The notes beneath the pieces were generated by a model that did no database searches, was not told the origin of the DNA, and was given only the letters and a program-made list of their open reading frames with translations. This document shows, piece by piece, positions 1 to 6,159 of a DNA stretch of 10,821 nt. Each line of letters begins with the position of its first letter. Positions within the stretch are counted from its first letter, which is position 1. The DNA is from Deltaproteobacteria bacterium (GTDB lineage: Bacteria > Desulfobacterota > DSM-4660 > Desulfatiglandales > HGW-15), in the NCBI GenBank assembly GCA_020342025.1, contig CP070840.1, positions 2,347,190 through 2,358,010 on the forward strand, read 5' to 3'. The position numbers were made by a program, and so were the translations under genes.

Positions 1-2
1 AG

Positions 3-842
3 GTCGCTTTCGTGTACGTGGCGCCGATTGGCGACCTGGGCTGGACCTGGGCCCACGACCAGGGCCGCCTGATGCTGGAGGAGATGGGGATCGAAACCGC
101 CTACATTGAGAACTTACTTTCCCGTAAGCCAAAACAGTTGTCTGGAGGCCAGAGGCAGAGGGTGGCATTGGGCAGGGCCATTGTCAGGGACCCCGAGGTG
201 TTTTTGTTCGATGAGCCTTTGAGCAACCTGGACGCGAAACTCCGGGTACAGATGAGAACAGAACTGAAAAAGCTGCATGAACGTCTCCAGGCTACAGTGG
301 TCTATGTGACCCATGATCAAGTTGAGGCCATGACCATGGGTGATCGTATCGTCGTCATGAGAGATGGTATTGTACAACAAGTGGGCGATCCATTGGAACT
401 GTACAACAGCCCGAAAAATCTCTTTGTTGCAGGCTTCATAGGAAGTCCTGCCATGAATTTCATCCCATGCCGGCTTCTTGCAGAAGACGCTTTCCTCTAT
501 ATGGATACGGGTGATTTCAGGATTCTCCTTCCCGAAAGAATCGCATCCAAATTGGTATCCACCCAAGAGAATGATTTCATCTTTGGTATTCGGCCGGAAG
601 ACATGTTTGAAAAAGGCCCAGGACAGGAGCCGTCCACTGAACGCCCAATCATCAAAGCGAAGGTAAACGTGGTGGAGCCCTTAGGAAAGGAAATCTCTCT
701 GGACGTAAGCACCGGTGCGAATTCATTGACCGCCCTACTGGGTGCAGACACAAAGGCGAAACCTCATCAGGATATGGAACTGACCCTCAATCTGGACAAG
801 GCCCATCTCTTTAGGAGGGAAGGGGGCGAGGCTATCGTTTAA
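3..842 (+). CDS. Chimeric ORF: BMP-type binding-protein fragment joined to MalK/UgpC-type ABC ATPase (5' partial)
   Basis: The frame is open to the left edge. Residues encoded by about 3-113 ([20 protein letters not shown] and what follows) match the start of a mature BMP/PnrA-type substrate-binding protein, not an ATPase. From about 114 it is a canonical carbohydrate-type ABC ATPase: signature LSGGQ (residues 43-47 counted from the GTG at 12), Walker B and catalytic Glu in VFLFDEP (63-69), D-loop SNLD (71-74), H-loop His101, then a C-terminal TOBE/MalK regulatory region with GIRPED (192-197). Walker A and the Q-loop are absent, so the product as read could not bind ATP normally. The ATPase would normally power a sugar or glycerol-phosphate-type importer at the inner membrane. 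The stop overlaps the convergent dmlA-like stop by 4 bases. The ATPase half is certain. Whether the fusion is biological or an assembly or contig-edge artefact cannot be told from the sequence. Confidence 0.85.
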   Translation, partial: VAFVYVAPIGDLGWTWAHDQGRLMLEEMGIETAYIENLLSRKPKQLSGGQRQRVALGRAIVRDPEVFLFDEPLSNLDAKLRVQMRTELKKLHERLQATVVYVTHDQVEAMTMGDRIVVMRDGIVQQVGDPLELYNSPKNLFVAGFIGSPAMNFIPCRLLAEDAFLYMDTGDFRILLPERIASKLVSTQENDFIFGIRPEDMFEKGPGQEPSTERPIIKAKVNVVEPLGKEISLDVSTGANSLTALLGADTKAKPHQDMELTLNLDKAHLFRREGGEAIV

Positions 843-1894
843 AGCTTGGCGAGGACGGCATCGGTAAATTCAGCCGTGCGTCCCTTTCCACCCAGGTCAG
901 GTGTCAGCACCTTCCCTTCAGATGTGACCGCTTCTATAGCCTTCATCAATCTTTCAGAGGCATCCACCTGATCCAGGAATTCCAACATCATCACCACGGA
1001 CCACAGCATACCAATAGGATTGGCAATTCCCTTCCCGGCAATGTCTGGAGCCGAACCGTGAACAGGCTCGAACATGGAGGGAGAGGTCTTCTCGGGATTG
1101 AGATTTCCCGATGGCGCGATGCCAATGCTACCCGCCAAGGCAGGCCCAAGGTCAGACAAGATGTCCCCGAAAAGATTACTCCCCACGACAACGTCGAACC
1201 AGTCAGGATGTTGAACAAAGTGAGCGGTAAGAATGTCGATGTGGTATTTATCTGTGGCTACGTCCGGGAAGTCTTTTGCTATAGCTGCGAAGCGTTCATC
1301 CCAAAAGGTCATCGTGTGTATAATACCGTTTGATTTTGTGGCTGCGGCGAGCTGTTTTTTAGGCCGTTTCTGGGCCAACTGGAAGGCGTACCGCATGATA
1401 CGGTCAACACCCTGGCGCGTAAATATGGATTCTTGGACAACCATTTCCCGGTCTGTCCCTGCATAGATCCGACCGCCAACCTCTGAGTACTCGCCCTCGT
1501 TGTTCTCGCGAACGATATAAAAGTCAATGTCTTTTTGTGTCCGATTAGCCAAGGGTGAGGTGATGCCAGGCAACAGTCTCACGGGACGCAGGTTCACATA
1601 CTGCTGCATCTGTCGACGTATGGGAAGGAGTAAGCCCCAAAGGGAAACGTGATCGGGCACACCGGGATCCCCCACGGCCCCAAGGAGGATCGTATCGAAA
1701 CCGCGCAATGTCTCGATGCCCTCTTCTGGCATCATCACGCCATGATCCAAATAGTATCCACATGAGTAAGGGAACTCGGTGAATTCCACCTTGAAGCCGT
1801 AACTCCCAGCCAACGCATTCAGGACTCGGACCCCTTCTGGAATCACCTCTTTGCCGATACCGTCGCCCGGAATTAACGCAATTTTGTAATCCAT
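839..1894 (-). CDS. dmlA: D-malate/tartrate dehydrogenase (decarboxylating), isocitrate/isopropylmalate dehydrogenase family
   Basis: A 351-residue protein, close to the usual length of the DmlA/TtuC branch. The family oxidises D-malate, tartrate or 3-isopropylmalate at C2 with NAD+, usually with decarboxylation (D-malate gives pyruvate plus CO2), in the cytosol with Mg/Mn. Visible: N-terminal GDGIG (10-14); substrate arginines in PIRRQ (93/94), NLRPVR (103) and REN (129); ENNEGEY with Tyr136; catalytic Lys187 in ATKSN; metal-binding Asp220, Asp244 and Asp248; and the NAD-specific loop [14 protein letters not shown] (280-293). The ENNEGEYS and [14 protein letters not shown] wording favours DmlA/TtuC over LeuB or isocitrate dehydrogenase, but exact substrate cannot be fixed. 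The ATG is supported by AGAAGGAG at 1901-1908, 6 bases upstream. It converges on the ABC ATPase with stops overlapping by TTAA, leaving no room for a terminator between them. It appears to be transcribed alone, because the upstream csp gene ends in its own terminator. Confidence 0.9.
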   Translation of the reverse strand: MDYKIALIPGDGIGKEVIPEGVRVLNALAGSYGFKVEFTEFPYSCGYYLDHGVMMPEEGIETLRGFDTILLGAVGDPGVPDHVSLWGLLLPIRRQMQQYVNLRPVRLLPGITSPLANRTQKDIDFYIVRENNEGEYSEVGGRIYAGTDREMVVQESIFTRQGVDRIMRYAFQLAQKRPKKQLAAATKSNGIIHTMTFWDERFAAIAKDFPDVATDKYHIDILTAHFVQHPDWFDVVVGSNLFGDILSDLGPALAGSIGIAPSGNLNPEKTSPSMFEPVHGSAPDIAGKGIANPIGMLWSVVMMLEFLDQVDASERLMKAIEAVTSEGKVLTPDLGGKGRTAEFTDAVLAKL

Positions 1895-2016
1895 GCTGTG
1901 CTCCTTCTACAAGATCTTTTCGTAGTTAGGCCCATGAACAGGCAAGCAATCCAGCTCCTCGCAAGGCCAGGTGAGTAAAGGCTGATTTTGAGGCTGCCGG
2001 AAAATGCCCATCTGCC

Positions 2017-2105
2017 ATTCGACAAGCTCATGGCCCTGAGTAAAGCCGAAGGGCCGTTCGGCAGGCCGTTCGACAGGCTCACAGTCGATGCTGAGCAGTG
2101 TCGAA
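2017..2105. repeat. REP-like palindromic units (TTCGACA-GCTCA type)
   Basis: Two imperfect palindromes lie in tandem. Unit 1 (about 2017-2053) opens with TTCGACAAGCTCA and closes with CTGAGTAAAGCCGAAGGG. Unit 2 (about 2069-2105) opens with TTCGACAGGCTCA and closes with GCTGAGCAGTGTCGAA, whose reverse complement again begins TTCGACA and contains GCTCAGC. The TTCGACA..GCTCA wording is a common signature of REP-type extragenic palindromes in many bacteria (established in general; not checked for this genome). Such elements usually sit between genes and are moved by RAYT transposases; none is encoded here. Confidence 0.55.
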
Positions 2106-2136
2106 GCATCGAAGGGCTGCGTTACCCTCATCCCCC

Positions 2137-2186
2137 GCCCTGTTAAATTCTCGCTACGCGAGACGGCGAAGCCGATTTAACAGGGC
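2137..2186. repeat. Perfect three-way-junction inverted repeat (outer stem plus two inner hairpins)
   Basis: GCCCTGTTAAAT at 2137-2148 is perfectly complementary to ATTTAACAGGGC at 2175-2186 (12 bp). The 26 bases between are completely used by two perfect hairpins placed end to end: TCTCGC-TAC-GCGAGA (2149-2163, 6 bp) and CGGC-GAA-GCCG (2164-2174, 4 bp). There is no unpaired base except the two triloops, so DNA or RNA of either strand can fold into a Y/T shape. Such a design is unlikely by chance. Its function is unknown: transposition substrate of a MITE/REP family, structured leader RNA, or protein-binding cruciform are all possible. Confidence 0.8.
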
Positions 2187-2196
2187 AAGTCATTGC

Positions 2197-2216
2197 GGCG
2201 TATTTCAATATACGCC
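2197..2216. repeat. 7-bp perfect hairpin next to the three-way element
   Basis: GGCGTAT (2197-2203) pairs with ATACGCC (2210-2216) around the 6-base loop TTCAAT. It lies 10 bases beyond the three-way-junction element and is probably part of the same repetitive unit. There is no T-run on either side, so it does not look like a terminator. Confidence 0.5.
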
Positions 2217-2411
2217 TCATTCCTCGGGATTTGTTCGCGCTTCGCTTGGACTCCCCACCCTGCGGGCGGGTCCCCAGTTTCGGAAACCTTGCATTTGGAC
2301 GTTTTCCGTCAGCCTCTCAGAAGCCGGTTTTTCCACGGTCTCATTAGTGATCTGCACTCCGAGGGGTTTGTGGTGTGCAGTTTCGTGGCAGCTGGTGTAC
2401 CGGTTGCCCAT

Positions 2412-2469
2412 ATTTTTTTGTCAAAATAAACAAGGGCACTCCATCATGATTCGATGGAATGCCCTTGTT
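2412..2469 (-). terminator. Rho-independent terminator of the cold-shock gene
   Basis: AACAAGGGCA (2429-2438) pairs perfectly with TGCCCTTGTT (2460-2469). After one mismatch the stem continues with TCCATC/GATGGA around a 7-base loop. Read on the minus strand, the hairpin is followed by a T-rich tract (TTTATTTTG). The hairpin starts about 15 bases after the csp stop codon, the expected arrangement for its terminator. Confidence 0.85.
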
Positions 2470-2484
2470 CCAGCTCAGACACTT

Positions 2485-2685
2485 TTAGACTACAGTGACG
2501 TTTACTGCAGCAGGGCCTTTTTTACCTTCCTCGATCTCAAAGGTAACCTTGTCGCCCTCTCTGAGAGACTTGAAGCCGGTGCCATTGATTCCTGAATGAT
2601 GAACAAACACGTCAGGACCGTCTTCTTGCTGAATGAAGCCGTAGCCTTTGCGGTCATCAAACCACTTCACGATTCCATTCGCCAT
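2485..2685 (-). CDS. csp: Cold-shock protein (CspA family)
   Basis: A 66-residue single cold-shock domain, the normal length of bacterial Csp proteins. It is a five-stranded beta-barrel that binds single-stranded RNA and DNA and acts as an RNA chaperone in the cytosol. RNP1 is KGYGFI (13-18) and RNP2 is VFVHHS (26-31), both with the aromatic residues that stack on bases; the opening [16 protein letters not shown] is classic. The ATG is set by AAAGGAGG at 2694-2701, 8 bases upstream. The gene stands alone with its own terminator and a long (about 120-base) leader, typical of cold-shock genes. Which Csp paralogue it is, and whether it is cold-induced, cannot be said from sequence. Confidence 0.95.
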   Translation of the reverse strand: MANGIVKWFDDRKGYGFIQQEDGPDVFVHHSGINGTGFKSLREGDKVTFEIEEGKKGPAAVNVTVV

Positions 2686-2777
2686 AGCGACAACCTCCTT
2701 TCAAATAAATTCTCCCGGTTCCAAACTTCAGGTTGCCACTTTTGACAAATGGATCTTACCCTGAAACGAAACCCTCA

Positions 2778-2839
2778 AACCAATAAAGACGGATCTTTAT
2801 TGATCAGAGATATAATAGCTTATTTTTGGCCAAAATCAA
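2778..2839 (-). promoter_or_regulatory. csp promoter and 5'-terminal leader hairpin
   Basis: On the minus strand a sigma-70-like promoter reads -35 TTGATT (2834-2839), a 16-base spacer and -10 TATTAT (2812-2817). This predicts a start near 2805 and a leader of about 120 bases. At the very 5' end of that leader sits a perfect 9-bp inverted repeat, CAATAAAGA (2781-2789) / TCTTTATTG (2794-2802), with the tetraloop-sized gap CGGA. Long structured leaders are known to control csp mRNAs. This hairpin could stabilise the mRNA or respond to temperature or Csp binding (inference). Confidence 0.5.
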
Positions 2840-3112
2840 GTAATTATTTATAAAAAATCCCTTTTTTAGGGCCCGGGCGGGCGATTGGAAATACAAATCT
2901 CACCCTGTTAAAAAATGGGCAGCGAGGGCATTTTCATGTGGGAGCGACACTTTTTCCATAGAAATTGGACTAAATAAGGGCCATTTTTCAAAGTTCCTAG
3001 GAGACTTTTCGATATGGTCTCAGTTGCTTTGAGTGAGGAGTGTGGGGATGTCACCGGGAGGTGTTCAATAGAATGGCCAGGGGATTTTTGTGCCTCTTGC
3101 TTGATATTAACC
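2840..3112. other. Intergenic stretch without recognisable gene
   Basis: Between the csp promoter and the end of the methyltransferase-like gene I see AT-rich sequence with a 7-bp inverted repeat TAAAAAA-TCCC-TTTTTTA (2851-2868), a GCCCGGGC palindrome (2871-2878), and a GC-rich patch. No ribosome-binding site with a plausible frame is present and no clear terminator for the methyltransferase-like gene was found. Confidence 0.5.
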
Positions 3113-4123
3113 CTAGTACCCCTCATGCGCAGCGGAGACGATGGCCTTCAAATTTTCAAGGGGCGTGGGGAGGGCTATGGCGCACTCAGGCCCTATGATG
3201 TTGACCCCTGCCTCAATGGCATATCGCGCCTGCCTGTAAACGTCATCTGGCGTTCCCATGAATAGGGTCTCAGAAGTGTTTACATTTCCAACCAAGGACA
3301 TGCGGTGGCCAACTTTTTCAACGGCAAACTTGGCGTCCACCTGCCACTCAAAGTGGTAGGCGTCAAATCCGGCGTCGGCAAATAGCTCTACCCGGTCCCG
3401 ACAGTTTCCACAAACATGCAGGACCAAAGGCCCCTCGATTTGGGCCGTAATTTCCTGATGGATGGGGAGGAGATATTCCTCATAATGCCGCGGGCTGACT
3501 AAATCCCCAGTGGCATGATCGGCCACCACAACGAGGTCTGCGCCAGCCTGGAACTGGGCCTTCGCATAGGTAATGGTGACAGACATGAGTTGACGCAACA
3601 TCTTGTTTACTTTTTCGGTCTTACGGTACCCCACATGACGGAGGAAATTCTCTACTCCCGCCATATGATAGGAGAGGGTCCAAGGGCCCATGACCTTTCC
3701 CACGATGGCCACCTTGGGGCCCAGATGTCGACGAAGCGTGGAGAGGGCGTCAAGGACCACACGCATGGAGGGTTTCTCTAGCAAGTTGTCTGGGACCTCA
3801 ATATCAGAGAAGTCTTCATAAGGGGCGGACTTTGCGTCTGGCATCATGTCACGGTGTCCCCAATCCACCTGGGAGCCAAGGGCTGAGGCCTCTTGATGCA
3901 CGCTGTATTCAGGCATGACCGTGTCAAAACCGGCAATTTCATGGCCAGCCATGGCAAGTTCCGCCATGGCCTGAGCATCCAAATGGGCTTGTGGAAAGGC
4001 AACCCCGCAGGCATCCATGAGATCGTGACAGACTATGGATGTGGGATTTCCTACAGGGGGACGATCACCTTTTCTACCGCCGTACATGGCGGACATGACC
4101 AGGTTATGAGGGGTTGATTTCAT
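3113..4123 (-). CDS. MtaA/CmuA-type methylcobamide methyltransferase (uroporphyrinogen decarboxylase superfamily)
   Basis: A 336-residue protein of the UroD superfamily, on the methyltransferase side rather than haem synthesis. Family members move a methyl group between a corrinoid protein and a thiol such as coenzyme M, with a zinc that activates the thiol. The zinc ligands are visible as His236 and Cys238 in LHVCGNC and Cys314 in GPECAIALPTPLENL. This is nearly the spacing of methanogen MtaA (His237, Cys239, Cys316, from memory). The N-terminal GDRPPVG and the GGN/GNVN-type strand-loop repeats fit the TIM barrel. I chose ATG 4123 because GGAGG (4135-4139) lies 11 bases upstream; a GTG at 4141 would overlap that site. 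No corrinoid protein or MtaB-like partner is in the window, so substrate and thiol acceptor are unknown. Bacterial homologues often work in demethylation of methoxy or methylated amines. Confidence 0.8.
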   Translation of the reverse strand: MKSTPHNLVMSAMYGGRKGDRPPVGNPTSIVCHDLMDACGVAFPQAHLDAQAMAELAMAGHEIAGFDTVMPEYSVHQEASALGSQVDWGHRDMMPDAKSAPYEDFSDIEVPDNLLEKPSMRVVLDALSTLRRHLGPKVAIVGKVMGPWTLSYHMAGVENFLRHVGYRKTEKVNKMLRQLMSVTITYAKAQFQAGADLVVVADHATGDLVSPRHYEEYLLPIHQEITAQIEGPLVLHVCGNCRDRVELFADAGFDAYHFEWQVDAKFAVEKVGHRMSLVGNVNTSETLFMGTPDDVYRQARYAIEAGVNIIGPECAIALPTPLENLKAIVSAAHEGY

Positions 4124-4332
4124 GGTATGCAAAACCTCCACAATACAGATTCGGGGAATCCCTAAGTTAGCTAACTCCCGAGAAGCCTCGTTCAGACTCT
4201 ATTCAGGATCCTCCCCATGGAGTGATGGAGCATTTATTCGGGGTTCGCCCTTATGTTCTATCCTCAATGTAGCCCAAATATCAAGGAGGAAGCTTTTCCA
4301 TTTTTAAGATTTCCGTGTGGACAAGCAAAAAG
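4124..4332. promoter_or_regulatory. Upstream region of the methyltransferase-like gene with 12-bp palindrome
   Basis: A perfect 12-bp palindrome AGTTAGCTAACT lies at 4165-4176, about 42 bases upstream of the minus-strand start. It is flanked by CGGG/CCCG arms, so either a dimeric repressor site or a leader hairpin is possible. A weak minus-strand promoter candidate is TTGATA (4279-4284), 18-base spacer, TAGAAC (4255-4260). The assignment is tentative. Confidence 0.3.
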
Positions 4333-4333
4333 A

Positions 4334-4363
4334 TTGATTGAGTCTGTTCTTGACTCATATAGT
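4334..4363 (+). promoter_or_regulatory. Promoter of the acyl-CoA synthetase gene with operator-like inverted repeat in the spacer
   Basis: TTGATT (4334-4339), 18-base spacer, TATAGT (4358-4363) forms a sigma-70-like promoter about 85 bases before the start codon. The spacer is almost exactly filled by TGAGTC-N7-GACTCA (4339-4344 and 4352-4357), a perfect 6-bp dyad. This is the geometry of an operator bound by a dimeric regulator sitting between -35 and -10. No regulator gene is in the window. Confidence 0.4.
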
Positions 4364-4450
4364 GGCCTAGAGTAATAAAAAGTAACATTTGCAGCAAGAT
4401 CTGGCCTCCGCAAAACCTGAGTAATAGAGGGACAGAAAGGGGGTGATGGC

Positions 4451-6088
4451 ATGTTAAAATTGGGTGAGACCTATGAGGAAGTGTACGGATCCTTTAGTTG
4501 GGAGATTCCGGAGTTTTACAATATGGGTGTGGACATATGTGATAAGTGGGCCCACCAACGGTATCGGCTGGCGCTAATCTACGAGAATGAGAAGGGGCAA
4601 CTCGAGCAATACACTTTCTGGGATCTCAAGAGGCTGTCCAACAGATTGGCCAATGGACTCAAGGCACACGGTCTGAGCCAGGGTGATCGGATGGGCATCA
4701 TGTTGCCCCAATCTCCCGAGGCAGGCATTTCGCACATTGCCATATACAAGATGGGAGGGATCGCAATCCCTCTTTTCACCCTTTTTGGGACTGACGCCTT
4801 GGCGTATCGGCTTTCCAACAGCGAAGCCAAAGGCATTGTCACGGATGAGGCGAACCTCCAGAAAGTCTTGGATATATGGGAAAAGGTTCCCAATCTCAAA
4901 ACAGTGGTGGTTACTCGAGGCGAGCGAAGTGAGGGGGTTTTGGATTTCTGGGAATTGATAAAGAAGGGATCTGCAGAATTTCATCCCGTTCAGACCAGGG
5001 CGGATGATCCGGCCTTTATAAGCTACACATCAGGGACAACCGGGCCCCCCAAAGGGGCCTTCCATGCCCACCGGGTTTTGCTGGGACACATGCCGGGCAT
5101 AGAGTTTCCCCATAATTTTTTCCCCAAGGAGGACGATCTCTTCTGGACGCCTGCTGACTGGGCATGGATGGGGGGATTTATGGACGTGCTTCTCCCCAGT
5201 TGGCACCACGGCGTTCCGGTGGTTGCCCATCGGGCCAAAAAATTTGATCCCGAGGAGGCCTTCTACCTCTTGGCCAAATATGGCATACGAAACGCCTTCA
5301 TGCCCCCTACAGCATTGAAAATGATGAGGCAGGTAAAAGATCCCCGCAGTCGTTATGATTACCAGATGCGCACCATTGGAAGCGGCGGAGAGGCCCTGGG
5401 TGAGGAACTCCTGGAGTGGGGCAAAGAGGTGATGGGATTGACGATCAACGAATTCTACGGGCAGACCGAAGTCAATCTGGTGGTGGGGAGCTGCTGTGAA
5501 ATCATGGAAATCAGACCCGGCTCCATGGGAAAAGCGATTCCGGGCCATGAAGTGGCCGTCGTGGACGACGGTGGTAACCCGGTGCCTTTCGGAACGGTGG
5601 GTGAAGTGGCCATCAAGAGACCCGATCCGGTCATGTGTCTGGAATACTGGAAAAATCCTGAGGCGACAAGAGAGAAGTACGTGGGGGATTGGTGGGTGAC
5701 CGGGGATCTGGCCAAACAGGATGAAGATGGGTATTTTTGGTTTGTAGGCCGAAAGGACGATCTGATTACGAGTGCGGGTTATCGCATCGGCCCGGCAGAG
5801 ATTGAAGACTGTATCATAAAGCACCCTGCCGTGAGCATGGTGGCCGTTGTGGGTATCCCTGACGAGATCCGCACTGAGGTGGTAAAGGCCTTTATTATCC
5901 TTAAGCCTGGGGTGTCATCTGGACCGGACATGGAAGAGGACATCAAGAAGTTCGTGAAAACCCGACTGGCCGCCCATGAATATCCCCGGGAAATCGAGTT
6001 TGTGAGCGAACTCCCCATGACGGCCACGGGGAAGATCATGCGAAAGGAACTGAAGAAGCTGGAGATAGAAAGGAAATCAAAGGGTTAA
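4451..6088 (+). CDS. AMP-forming acyl-CoA synthetase (acetyl-/medium-chain acyl-CoA ligase type)
   Basis: A 545-residue ANL-superfamily enzyme of normal length. It activates a carboxylic acid to acyl-AMP and then to acyl-CoA in the cytosol. Core motifs are intact: the phosphate loop YTSGTTGPPKG (192-202), YGQTE (336-340), WVTGDL (415-420) with the ribose-binding Asp419, the hinge and thioester-half motif YRIGPAEIE, and the catalytic lysine Lys528 in TATGKIMRKEL near the C-terminus. The WTPADWAWMGG stretch and overall pattern resemble medium-chain/ACSM-like or broad short-chain acyl-CoA ligases, so acetate alone is not a safe call. The start is fixed by AAAGGGGGTGAT just upstream (about 4436-4447), nearly a full match to the 16S anti-SD, predicting strong translation. 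It is followed 71 bases later by larA on the same strand, probably one operon, suggesting use of an organic or hydroxy acid. Confidence 0.9.
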   Translation: MLKLGETYEEVYGSFSWEIPEFYNMGVDICDKWAHQRYRLALIYENEKGQLEQYTFWDLKRLSNRLANGLKAHGLSQGDRMGIMLPQSPEAGISHIAIYKMGGIAIPLFTLFGTDALAYRLSNSEAKGIVTDEANLQKVLDIWEKVPNLKTVVVTRGERSEGVLDFWELIKKGSAEFHPVQTRADDPAFISYTSGTTGPPKGAFHAHRVLLGHMPGIEFPHNFFPKEDDLFWTPADWAWMGGFMDVLLPSWHHGVPVVAHRAKKFDPEEAFYLLAKYGIRNAFMPPTALKMMRQVKDPRSRYDYQMRTIGSGGEALGEELLEWGKEVMGLTINEFYGQTEVNLVVGSCCEIMEIRPGSMGKAIPGHEVAVVDDGGNPVPFGTVGEVAIKRPDPVMCLEYWKNPEATREKYVGDWWVTGDLAKQDEDGYFWFVGRKDDLITSAGYRIGPAEIEDCIIKHPAVSMVAVVGIPDEIRTEVVKAFIILKPGVSSGPDMEEDIKKFVKTRLAAHEYPREIEFVSELPMTATGKIMRKELKKLEIERKSKG

Positions 6089-6159
6089 TCATGGCCCTCA
6101 AAATGCTGTTTGTATTTTGAAATACTTTACTTGCAGGGTTATATGAAAGGAAAAGGGAT

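Larger units (their letters stand above)
1895..2428. other. Gene-free, palindrome-rich intergenic region
   Basis: No convincing gene lies between the dmlA-like start and the csp terminator. The stretch carries REP-like units (about 2017-2105), a perfect three-way-junction inverted repeat (2137-2186) and a 7-bp hairpin (2197-2216). Weaker palindromes follow, such as GTTTC-G-GAAAC near 2278 and a C-rich/G-rich imperfect hairpin near 2254-2274. Short open frames here lack ribosome-binding sites and run through the repeats. The density of palindromes suggests an accumulation of small mobile or repetitive elements. No transposase is visible and no convincing sigma-70 promoter for dmlA could be picked. 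Confidence 0.6.

Noticed and set aside
2217..2411. 64-codon minus-strand frame beside the repeat cluster
   Set aside because: No ribosome site; the sequence looks like part of the repetitive element rather than a gene.
1895..2484. CRISPR array or riboswitch in the palindrome-rich region
   Set aside because: No regularly spaced direct repeats, and no match I can recognise to a riboswitch core.
2098..2595. 165-codon plus-strand frame across the repeats and csp
   Set aside because: It runs through the palindromes, the csp terminator and antisense to csp; no ribosome site and no protein-like pattern.
2908..3126. 72-codon minus-strand frame just after the methyltransferase-like gene
   Set aside because: Overlaps the methyltransferase end, has no clear ribosome site, and the product shows no domain or gene-like composition.
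6112..6125. Inverted repeat GTATTT-TG-AAATAC between the synthetase and larA genes
   Set aside because: Short and AT-rich with a 2-base centre; cannot form a stable hairpin and may be chance.
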